From an uncultured Ruminococcus sp. (GTDB taxonomy: Bacteria; Bacillota; Clostridia; Oscillospirales; CAG-272), in contig CADBPA010000171.1 in the NCBI GenBank assembly GCA_902796505.1, positions 1 through 6,823 of the forward strand: DNA of 6,823 bases. The letters are read 5' to 3'. The notes beneath the pieces were generated by a model. It saw nothing but the letters and a program-made list of their open reading frames with translations. It was not told the DNA's origin and searched no databases. The number at the start of each line of letters is the position of its first letter. Position 1 is the first letter of the stretch. The position numbers and the translations under genes are program-made. Shown in pieces: positions 1 through 5,710 of this stretch.

Positions 1-860
1 AGGAAGGGGATCTCGATGAGCGAGGTGAGGATCCAATAGAGCGCGAGGAAGAAGATGCCGCCGATGACGTTGAAATAGAGATGGATGCACGCCGAACGCT
101 TGGCGTCCTTCCCGGCGCCGATCGAGGAGAGCATCGCGGTGATGCAGGTGCCGATATTCTGGCCGAGGATGATCGGGATCGCCGCGCCGACGCTGATCGC
201 GCCGGTCATGGCGAGCGACTGCAGGATACCGACCGAGGCGGCGGAACTTTGCACGGCGGCGGTGATGACGATACCGGCGAGCATGCCGAAGAGCGGATTC
301 TCAAAGAGGACCATCGCCTCGCGGAAGCCCTCGTTCTCTTCGAGGACGCCGGCGCCGGAGCTCATCAGATCCATACCGACCATCAGCACCGAAAAGCCGA
401 GCAGGATGGTGGCGATATCCCGGCTCTTTCCGCGCTTTGAGAACATCCGGATCCCGGCGCCGACGATGGCGAGGATCGGCATCCAGCTGGAGGGTTTGAG
501 CCATTCGACCGCGGTGGAAAGGCTTCCGAGACCGCCGCCGAGAGCGGACAGCGCCGTCAGCCAGTAGGTCGCCGCCGCGCCGACGTTCGCGCCCATAATG
601 ACCGAGACCGACTGGGCAAGCGTCATCGTGCCGGAGTTGACGAAACCGACGATCATCACGGTGGTCGCGGAAGAACTCTGCACCACGGCGGTGATCCCAA
701 CGCCGAGCAAAAAGCCCTTCACGGGATTGGAGGTCATCCGTCCGAGGATGCTCTTGAGACGGGAGCCGGCACTCTTTTTGAGACCGTCGCTCATCACGCT
801 CATTCCGTAAAGGAAAAGAGCCAGACCACATACAACTTGTAAAACGTCAAAGATTGTCAT
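1..860 (-). CDS. Na/Pi cotransporter family protein, C-terminus beyond the window
   Basis: This is the N-terminal 286 residues of a sodium-dependent phosphate transporter of the NptA/PNaS family, a multi-pass inner-membrane protein. Both signature repeats are visible. Repeat one has QSSSATTVMIVGFVNSG at about residues 61-77, and repeat two has QSSAASVGILQ at about 204-214 followed by GQNIGTCITA at about 233-242. The QSS motifs are the family hallmark and lie in the transport path. Repeat one reads GANVGAAATYW (90-100) where the family normally has GANIGTT-type residues. The frame stays open to the window edge. Many relatives carry a C-terminal PhoU-like domain, which cannot be assessed here. 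The ATG at 858-860 follows an AGGAAGG site at 865-871. The gene lies 45 bases after the cardiolipin synthase stop with no visible terminator, so it is probably the last visible gene of that operon. The family call is firm; phosphate as substrate rests on the family. Confidence 0.93.
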   Translation of the reverse strand, partial: MTIFDVLQVVCGLALFLYGMSVMSDGLKKSAGSRLKSILGRMTSNPVKGFLLGVGITAVVQSSSATTVMIVGFVNSGTMTLAQSVSVIMGANVGAAATYWLTALSALGGGLGSLSTAVEWLKPSSWMPILAIVGAGIRMFSKRGKSRDIATILLGFSVLMVGMDLMSSGAGVLEENEGFREAMVLFENPLFGMLAGIVITAAVQSSAASVGILQSLAMTGAISVGAAIPIILGQNIGTCITAMLSSIGAGKDAKRSACIHLYFNVIGGIFFLALYWILTSLIEIPF

Positions 861-864
861 AATG

Positions 865-871
865 CCTTCCT
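865..871 (-). promoter_or_regulatory. Ribosome binding site of the Na/Pi cotransporter gene
   Basis: AGGAAGG on the minus strand lies four bases before the ATG at 858-860. It supports that start. No convincing promoter was found in the 45-base gap 861-905, which is AT-rich with only weak hexamer matches, so expression probably comes from upstream. Confidence 0.6.
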
Positions 872-905
872 GATTCAATATTGTAAATTATTCTTTGCAA
901 AACGA

Positions 906-2435
906 TCATAAAAGCGGCCGGAAAATACGCACGGTATTGTATACCCAGCGCTCCGGGCGCGAGAGTTTCGCCTCCTCCGCCGAGATGCGGTGAGACTGCC
1001 GCTCGGTCCTGCCGAACGCCTCTTTGGCGCGGAGGACGGTATCCGAGCGATAGATCCAGACGGCGTTCTCGAAATGGTGGATGAGGCTGCGATAATCGAA
1101 ATTGATCGTTCCGATCACGGCGTACTCGTCGTCGGCGATCACCGTTTTTTCATGGATAAAACCGGGGGTGTATTCATAAATGCGCACGCCGGCGGCGATC
1201 AGATAGGAATAGGAGCTTTTGGTCATGATCTTGACGGCGGCCTTGTCCGCCACGCCGGGAGTGATGATGCGAACGTCCACGCCGCGGCGCGCCGCCTCGC
1301 AGATGGATTCGGTGAGTTCCCGGTCGATGACGAGGTAGGGCGTCGTGATCCAAACGTAGCGCACCGCCTGATCGAGGATCGCGCGGAAGACGCTCTTGCC
1401 GACCGAGCGGCGGTAGAAGGGATAGGGGCCGGAGCCGAAGGGGATATAGTATCCGCCGTCATCCGCGGGGGCGGGCGGAGAGAGATAGCGCGCGTAATCG
1501 CTTGCCGAGCCTGCCGTCATATCCCAGAGCGCGAGGAAGTTTCTCGTCAGCCCGGTGACCGCCGCGCCGGCGAGTCGGACGCCGCCGTCTTTCCAATAAC
1601 CGAAGCGGGAGATGAAGTTCGCGTACTCGTCCGCGAGATTGACGCCGCCGGTGTAGGCGATCCCGCCGTCCACCACGCAGATCTTGCGATGGTCGCGGTT
1701 GTTGTGGCTGACGGTGACGACCGGGGTGACGGTGGCAAAGCGCTGGCAGCGGATGCCCTCGGCGTTCATTTTGCGGACGAAATCCGAGGGGAGCGTGCGC
1801 ATACAGCCGACGTCGTCGTAGATCAGCCGCACTTCCACGCCGAGGCGGACTTTATTCAGCAGGATCCTGTGGATCTCGTCCCAGAGCCTACCGGGCGCGA
1901 TGATGAAATATTCGAGAAAGATGAACTTCTTCGCCGCGCGCAGATCGTAGAGCAGATCGGCAAAAAGCGCCTCGCCGCTTTCGTAAAACCGGGAAGACGT
2001 TCCGCGATAGACCGCGGCGATCGGATCCTCACCGAGGATCGCGTAAGCCTTGCCTGCCGCCGCCGGGGAGGCCTCCTTCAGCGAGAGGAAACTTTCGCCC
2101 TCCGGCGGATAGGCGGAGAGCCGCTCCGCGATCTCGTTCAGGCGGCGGTTTTCCGCCTTCGTCATCTTCCGCCGCGAAAAGAGCAGGTAGATCAGCGGCC
2201 CGACCGCCGGCAAAAGGAAGATCAGGATCACCCACGGAAGTTTATAATCCGGGCTGGACTCGGCGTTGACGATATGCAGAAAGACCGCGACGACCGCGAG
2301 AAGATGCAGGGTGAGAAACACGTAGGAATAATAGGAGGCGTAAACGATCAGCAGCGAGAGCAAAAGGACGTCCGCCGCGATGAAAAGCCCCGAAAGAAAA
2401 TATCGGGAAAAGACAACGCGCCAAATTTTTCTCAC
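906..2435 (-). CDS. cls: Cardiolipin synthase (phospholipase D family, two HKD motifs)
   Basis: This 509-residue membrane protein is predicted to make cardiolipin from two phosphatidylglycerol molecules, releasing glycerol. Two hydrophobic segments lie near residues 12-55, and another at about 67-86 contains the PWVILIFLLPAVGPLIYLLF pattern typical of the PLDc_N region. Two complete catalytic HxKxxxxD motifs follow: HRKICVVD (H249, K251, D256), followed by GGIAYTGGVNLADEY, and HEKTVIAD (H428, K430, D435), followed by the IGTINFDYRSL stretch. The length and order are those of bacterial Cls proteins, and no key residue is missing. The start is GTG at 2433-2435, chosen because AGGAGG lies seven bases upstream. 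The gene lies 47 bases after the tandem-PII stop and 45 bases before the phosphate transporter start, consistent with one operon. Another PLD-type phosphatidyltransferase activity is possible but less likely. Confidence 0.93.
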   Translation of the reverse strand: MRKIWRVVFSRYFLSGLFIAADVLLLSLLIVYASYYSYVFLTLHLLAVVAVFLHIVNAESSPDYKLPWVILIFLLPAVGPLIYLLFSRRKMTKAENRRLNEIAERLSAYPPEGESFLSLKEASPAAAGKAYAILGEDPIAAVYRGTSSRFYESGEALFADLLYDLRAAKKFIFLEYFIIAPGRLWDEIHRILLNKVRLGVEVRLIYDDVGCMRTLPSDFVRKMNAEGIRCQRFATVTPVVTVSHNNRDHRKICVVDGGIAYTGGVNLADEYANFISRFGYWKDGGVRLAGAAVTGLTRNFLALWDMTAGSASDYARYLSPPAPADDGGYYIPFGSGPYPFYRRSVGKSVFRAILDQAVRYVWITTPYLVIDRELTESICEAARRGVDVRIITPGVADKAAVKIMTKSSYSYLIAAGVRIYEYTPGFIHEKTVIADDEYAVIGTINFDYRSLIHHFENAVWIYRSDTVLRAKEAFGRTERQSHRISAEEAKLSRPERWVYNTVRIFRPLL

Positions 2436-2442
2436 GGAATCG

Positions 2443-2448
2443 CCTCCT
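2443..2448 (-). promoter_or_regulatory. Ribosome binding site fixing a GTG start for cls
   Basis: AGGAGG (within AAAGGAGG) on the minus strand lies seven bases before the GTG at 2433-2435. The strong match and ideal spacing decide for this non-ATG start. The 47-base gap 2436-2482 is otherwise AT-rich and holds no promoter that I can support and no terminator. Confidence 0.8.
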
Positions 2449-2482
2449 TTTGTTCTGTATTTGTATACTTTTCTTTACAAAA

Positions 2483-2815
2483 TCAGATCGTTCTTTCTTC
2501 TTCCTCTTCCTCAAAGCGGCCGATCCCGACCAGCTCGTCCACGGGGAGAGAGAAGATGACGGCGCCGCCTTCGGTCTTCAGCCCGGCGACGTCACGCACG
2601 GCGTTCATGATCTTTTCGCTGAAAGCCTGCGTGGTGAGGAGAAAGACGGCGTTGGTCTCGCGGCGGAACGCCGTTCCGATCCTCTGCTCGATTTTTGCGT
2701 TATCCACCGTCCGGGTGTGAAACACGGTCGCCCCGGTCGCTCCGGCGGAGCGCGCCGCGTCGATGGCGGCGTCGGTAAATTTCTGATCGACCACAACGAT
2801 CACAAGCTCGTGCAT
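2483..2815 (-). CDS. Possible internal start giving PII-like domain two alone
   Basis: This is an alternative product in the same frame as the tandem-PII gene. Met151 (ATG at 2813-2815) opens MHELVIVVVD, which is how a free-standing PII-like protein of about 110 residues would begin. AAAGGA on the minus strand at 2823-2828 lies seven bases before it, a good ribosome binding site placed exactly in the codons of the interdomain linker. Two readings are possible: real internal initiation gives both a fusion and a short form, or the site is the relic of two separate genes joined by loss of a stop. The sequence cannot tell these apart. Confidence 0.4.
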   Translation of the reverse strand: MHELVIVVVDQKFTDAAIDAARSAGATGATVFHTRTVDNAKIEQRIGTAFRRETNAVFLLTTQAFSEKIMNAVRDVAGLKTEGGAVIFSLPVDELVGIGRFEEEEEERTI

Positions 2816-3265
2816 TATCGTATCCTTTCTTCTTGTCGGCTTTTTTTCGGAGGGCGTCTCCGCACCGGCGAGGATCGCCGTATGGATCACGCCGGAGATG
2901 GCGGTAAGCGGCATGGTAAAAGCGATGCCCATTCCGCTCATATAGAGTTTGAGCGATCGGGAGACCGTCTGCAGAACGCTCTGCTCCGCCGTATCGGGGA
3001 TGAGCGACAGGATCACGCGCTTTTCGATCTCGTTGAAGCCGAGATAGCTCAGATAGTTCGAGGACGCCGTCCCGTATCCGGGGCCGGAAATATTCAGCGC
3101 GGCGCAGCATTCGTTGACCGCCGCCGTATATTTCGCCTCATCCTCCTTGCGGATCACGCCGACGAGCAGCTTGACGGTATGCGGAACTCTGCGCGGAGCG
3201 ACCGGGCGCCGCCCGGTCTCGTTTTCGGGAGCCGATTGCGTATTCATTTTTTCCGGTTCGGTCAT
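2483..3265 (-). CDS. Protein with two tandem PII-like domains
   Basis: This 260-residue soluble protein holds two PII-like (GlnB-type ferredoxin-like) domains. PII proteins are trimeric sensors of nucleotides and metabolites that often regulate membrane transporters. Residues 1-28 are a polar leader. Domain one (about 29-130) has GYGTASSNYLSYLGFNEIEK (64-82 region), EKRVILSLIP and GIAFTMPL (113-120). Domain two (about 151-248) begins MHELVIVVVD, has the PII-like ARSAGATGATVFHTR (171-185), and ends GGAVIFSLPVDELVGI (233-248), which resembles the GlnB C-terminal strand. The linker 135-150 is polar and the tail is acidic (FEEEEEE). No canonical uridylylated T-loop tyrosine region is recognisable. 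The ATG overlaps the DUF1538 stop in ATGA at 3262-3265, with GGAG about eight bases upstream, so translation is probably coupled. Its role is inferred as regulator of that membrane protein. Domain one is more diverged from GlnB, and its ligand is unknown. Confidence 0.8.
   Translation of the reverse strand: MTEPEKMNTQSAPENETGRRPVAPRRVPHTVKLLVGVIRKEDEAKYTAAVNECCAALNISGPGYGTASSNYLSYLGFNEIEKRVILSLIPDTAEQSVLQTVSRSLKLYMSGMGIAFTMPLTAISGVIHTAILAGAETPSEKKPTRRKDTIMHELVIVVVDQKFTDAAIDAARSAGATGATVFHTRTVDNAKIEQRIGTAFRRETNAVFLLTTQAFSEKIMNAVRDVAGLKTEGGAVIFSLPVDELVGIGRFEEEEEERTI
3262..3265 (-). promoter_or_regulatory. ATGA stop/start overlap coupling DUF1538 and tandem-PII genes
   Basis: The TGA of the DUF1538 gene (3262-3264) shares bases with the ATG of the tandem-PII gene (3263-3265). 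A GGAG motif sits upstream inside the DUF1538 coding sequence. Such overlaps usually give coupled translation and favour matched amounts of interacting proteins. Confidence 0.8.
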
Positions 3266-4875
3266 AATTTCATCTCCATTTGAACGGGCTCGTCGCTCCC
3301 GGCTTTGACGGGGGCGGCGGCGGACTTCGGAGCCGGGCGCTTTTTCGGCCGGTAAGGATAGCGGATGAACTCCTCTTTGACGGCGACGAAGCGGCGGATA
3401 TTCTGTTCAGACCGGATCTTATACGAAAGCCCCATGATCTCGATCGCGATGATCGGCGCCATGGCGACCAGCGCAACGCAGCCGAAGGCGTCCTGCATGA
3501 CGTCGCCGCCGAGAGCCGAGCAGGCGCCGATGCAGAGCGGAAGGACGAAGGCGCTCATCATCACGCCGCTTGCGACTCCGCCGGAGTCAAACGCGATGCC
3601 GACGAAGATCTGCGGAACGAAAAAGGCAAGGATCAGGGCGGCAAGATAGCCGGGGATCAGGATCCAGAGGATCGGAATCCCGGTGACGATGCGGAGGCCG
3701 GAAAGCCCGATGGCGACCGCAACGCCGACCGAGAGGCCGAGGCCTGTGGTCTTTCCGGAGATCGCGCCGGCGGACATCTGCTCGACGAGTTTATTCAGCA
3801 CGTAGACGGCAGGCTCGGCGCGGACGATGAAGAATCCGAGAACCAGACCGACCGGGATCAGAAGTCCGCCGCCCGCGATCCCGCCGAGCGTCGCGCCGAT
3901 GGAGGTTCCCATCGGGAGGAAACCGACGTTCGCACCGGTCAGAAAGAACATCAGGCCGACGATGGTATAAAGGATGCCGACGCCGATACGGATGAGCTGT
4001 TTTTTGCCGAAACAGCGGAAAACGAGCTGATACAGCCCGGTGAACACAAGAATGGGAAGCAGGGCGCGCAGAACCTCTGGCAGGTAATGCCCGAAGCCGG
4101 AGAGATAGGCGAGAAATCCTTCGCGCGAATCGGCGACCGGGGCGGTCGGCTCGATGATATATTCTCCGCCGCTTGCCGAAACGAAGATGCCGAGGACGAT
4201 CACCGCGATGACCGGACCGACGCTGGCAAGCGCCGTCAGACCGAAGGAATCGCCCTGGTTTTCCTCTTTGGAACGGACGCCGGAAACGCCCGCGCCGAAG
4301 GACATCAGGAACGGAACGGTCATCGGCCCGGTGGTCACGCCGCCGGAATCGAAGGCGAGCGGCCGGAAGGCGGGCGGAAGAAAGAAGGAGAGGATCAGGG
4401 TGATCGCGTAAAAGACCGCGAGCAGAACGCGCAGGCTGACGCCGAACACGATGCGCAGGATGGCGATCATCAGAAAGACGCCGACGCCGACCGAAATGGT
4501 GAGGATCAGAAGCACGCTCGGAACGCCGGGCACCTGATCGGCGAGGATCTGCAGATCCGGTTCGGAAAAGGTGACGATCAGGCCGATGAGAAAACTGACC
4601 AGCGCCATCAGCCAGGTCTTTCCGGTGGACGCCGTCGTGGAGCCGATCTTCTCGCCGAGCGTCTGCATCGACATCTCCGCGCCGAGCGTGAAGAAGCTCA
4701 TTCCGAGGATGAGAAAGCCGACGCCGAACAGGAAAAGAAGCATCGTTCCGCTGTCCACCGGCGTGACGGTGACCGCGAGAACAAGCACGATCGCGGCGAC
4801 CGGGACGATCGCCCCGATGGATTCGCGGAGCTTCCCTCCTATTTTGACAAGATACGGACGTATTTTTTCCATCAT
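3262..4875 (-). CDS. DUF1538 family multi-pass membrane protein, putative transporter
   Basis: This 537-residue, very hydrophobic protein has about a dozen membrane segments, and its sequence matches the uncharacterised DUF1538 family. It is built from two related halves. Half one has FFTLGAEMSMQTLGEKIGST (61-80), FSEP (103-106), AFDSGGVTTG (174-183) and DSFGLTALASVGPVIA (209-224). Half two has FFLTGANVGFLPMGTSIGAT (310-329), RAEP (352-355), AFDSGGVASG (428-437) and DAFGCVALVAMAPIIA (462-477). Paired EP and FDSGGV motifs in membrane segments suggest a duplicated transport core, but no substrate is known to me. A basic, proline-rich tail (about 487-537) should be cytoplasmic. AGAAGG lies only about three bases before the first of two adjacent ATGs, so the second ATG (4870-4872) is an equally good or better start. 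The gene is first in the leftward operon and overlaps the tandem-PII gene by four bases. Confidence 0.85.
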   Translation of the reverse strand: MMEKIRPYLVKIGGKLRESIGAIVPVAAIVLVLAVTVTPVDSGTMLLFLFGVGFLILGMSFFTLGAEMSMQTLGEKIGSTTASTGKTWLMALVSFLIGLIVTFSEPDLQILADQVPGVPSVLLILTISVGVGVFLMIAILRIVFGVSLRVLLAVFYAITLILSFFLPPAFRPLAFDSGGVTTGPMTVPFLMSFGAGVSGVRSKEENQGDSFGLTALASVGPVIAVIVLGIFVSASGGEYIIEPTAPVADSREGFLAYLSGFGHYLPEVLRALLPILVFTGLYQLVFRCFGKKQLIRIGVGILYTIVGLMFFLTGANVGFLPMGTSIGATLGGIAGGGLLIPVGLVLGFFIVRAEPAVYVLNKLVEQMSAGAISGKTTGLGLSVGVAVAIGLSGLRIVTGIPILWILIPGYLAALILAFFVPQIFVGIAFDSGGVASGVMMSAFVLPLCIGACSALGGDVMQDAFGCVALVAMAPIIAIEIMGLSYKIRSEQNIRRFVAVKEEFIRYPYRPKKRPAPKSAAAPVKAGSDEPVQMEMKL

Positions 4876-4923
4876 GTTCCTTCTTTTCGGAAAATTGCCG
4901 ATACTCCGGCATTATGCAATTCT

Positions 4924-4952
4924 ATTCTATCACATCGGGTGGCGTTTTGCAA
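4924..4952 (-). promoter_or_regulatory. Promoter of the leftward DUF1538-PII-cls operon
   Basis: On the minus strand the -35 element is TTGCAA (4947-4952, four of six consensus bases) and the -10 element is TAGAAT (4924-4929, five of six), separated by exactly 17 bases. The expected transcript starts near 4917, giving a leader of about 40 bases before the ATG. The leader contains a short hairpin, TGCCG with CGGCA around a six-base loop (4896-4911), overlapping the palindrome GCATTATGC (4909-4917). Either could be a regulatory site, but this is not shown. Confidence 0.6.
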
Positions 4953-5023
4953 GGCAAATAGAGATTTTTTCGTGAAAAACTTTCCCGCGCGGCGCGCGTG
5001 CGCAAAACCCGGCGGAATCTGCA

Positions 5024-5042
5024 AAAAAATCGGCGAAGCCGC
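5024..5042 (-). terminator. Weak terminator-like hairpin on the minus strand
   Basis: Read on the minus strand, CGGC-TTC-GCCG is followed by A and seven T residues. The four-base-pair stem is short for an intrinsic terminator. Its place upstream of the leftward promoter would let it stop antisense transcripts coming from the right before they enter the DUF1538 operon. It could also be chance. Confidence 0.25.
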
Positions 5043-5063
5043 CCTCGGCGCGCCTCTGTGCTC

Positions 5064-5091
5064 TTGACAAATTCCGAAAAAGTGCTATAAT
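5064..5091 (+). promoter_or_regulatory. Perfect-consensus promoter of the membrane protein-epimerase operon
   Basis: TTGACA (5064-5069) and TATAAT (5086-5091) match the housekeeping sigma consensus at all twelve positions, with a 16-base spacer. The transcript should begin near 5098, about 22 bases before the ATG. The leader is too short for a riboswitch. Strong, largely constitutive expression is expected unless a repressor acts here. Confidence 0.88.
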
Positions 5092-5106
5092 AAATTTGAA
5101 CGAAAC

Positions 5107-5113
5107 AAGGAGG
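5107..5113 (+). promoter_or_regulatory. Ribosome binding site deciding the start at 5120
   Basis: AAGGAGG lies six bases before ATG 5120-5122. An in-frame TTG at 5096 would extend the protein by eight residues, but then this site would fall inside the coding sequence and the TTG would sit almost on the transcript start. The ATG at 5120 is therefore preferred. Confidence 0.88.
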
Positions 5114-5119
5114 AAGCCT

Positions 5120-5710
5120 ATGCCGTCTCTTCACACCGAACGCACAGCGATGATCCGGAGGATCGCCGGGATCGCGCTCTACTGCCTGCTCGGCGTTCTC
5201 GTCGTCGTCTTCCGGCACCCCCTTGTGCAGAACCTGAAATATCTGATCGGTCCGATCATGCTCCTCTACGGCGGCGAAACGGTCGTCCGCCATATCGCCG
5301 GGGGCAAGCGCCTGCGCGACCGGAATATGTTCTTCTACGGCGCGGTGCAGCTTCTGCTCGGCATCGTCATGCTCGCTGCGCTGGACAATGAGGTCGAATC
5401 GAACGATTACCGGAGCATCTGCGTCATCTGGGCGACCTGGGCGCTGCTGCGCGAGGCGCTCGAGCTGGAGGAGGCCTTTCATAAGATCCTGCGCCGGCAG
5501 TATATCGTGCTGCTGAACGTCGCGGAATCGTCTCTCAACATCTTCTTTTCGGTCACCCTTCTTCTTGCGCCGAACGAATATCACGCGCTTCTTCATTGCT
5601 GGCTCCTTAGTCTGGAGCTGATCACCAAGGTCCTCTTTCCTCCGCTCGAACGGCTGTTTGAGGAGAAAAATGCAAAGAAAAATTTACATATTGAGGAGAA
5701 TAACTCATGA
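5120..5710 (+). CDS. Six-helix membrane protein, possibly HdeD/DUF308-like
   Basis: This 196-residue integral membrane protein has no catalytic motif that I recognise. Hydrophobic segments lie at about residues 14-31, 41-58, 70-88, 99-115, 128-150 and 155-175. The loop GGKRLRDRN (61-69) is strongly basic, and LREALELEEAFHKILRRQ (110-127) is highly charged. The tail (about 177-196) is hydrophilic. Six short helices in paired hairpins and the overall length resemble HdeD/DUF308 proteins, which are poorly understood, but the match is by general appearance and is tentative. The gene starts at ATG 5120 behind AAGGAGG and a perfect promoter. Its TGA overlaps the ATG of the epimerase gene (ATGA, 5707-5710), so the two are co-transcribed and probably translationally coupled. 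The neighbour suggests a link to sugar metabolism but does not prove one. Confidence 0.8.
   Translation: MPSLHTERTAMIRRIAGIALYCLLGVLVVVFRHPLVQNLKYLIGPIMLLYGGETVVRHIAGGKRLRDRNMFFYGAVQLLLGIVMLAALDNEVESNDYRSICVIWATWALLREALELEEAFHKILRRQYIVLLNVAESSLNIFFSVTLLLAPNEYHALLHCWLLSLELITKVLFPPLERLFEEKNAKKNLHIEENNS

Noticed and set aside
861..905. Separate promoter for the Na/Pi cotransporter gene
   Set aside because: The gap is AT-rich, but no -35/-10 pair with acceptable spacing was found. TACAAT-like and TTGCAA-like hexamers are too close together.
990..2720. Long plus-strand open frame of 576 codons opposite cls and the tandem-PII gene
   Set aside because: Its translation is a run of charged, low-complexity residues with no family pattern. 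It spans two real genes with clear catalytic motifs on the other strand. Biased third-position GC leaves the antisense frame free of stops.
3280..5067. Long plus-strand open frame of 595 codons opposite the DUF1538 gene
   Set aside because: It mirrors the hydrophobic codons of a membrane protein, giving a D/E/R/H-rich product with no recognisable domain, and it has no convincing ribosome binding site.
5096..5119. TTG start eight codons upstream for the membrane protein
   Set aside because: It would lie next to the transcription start without a ribosome binding site, and the strong AAGGAGG would fall inside the coding sequence, correctly spaced for ATG 5120.
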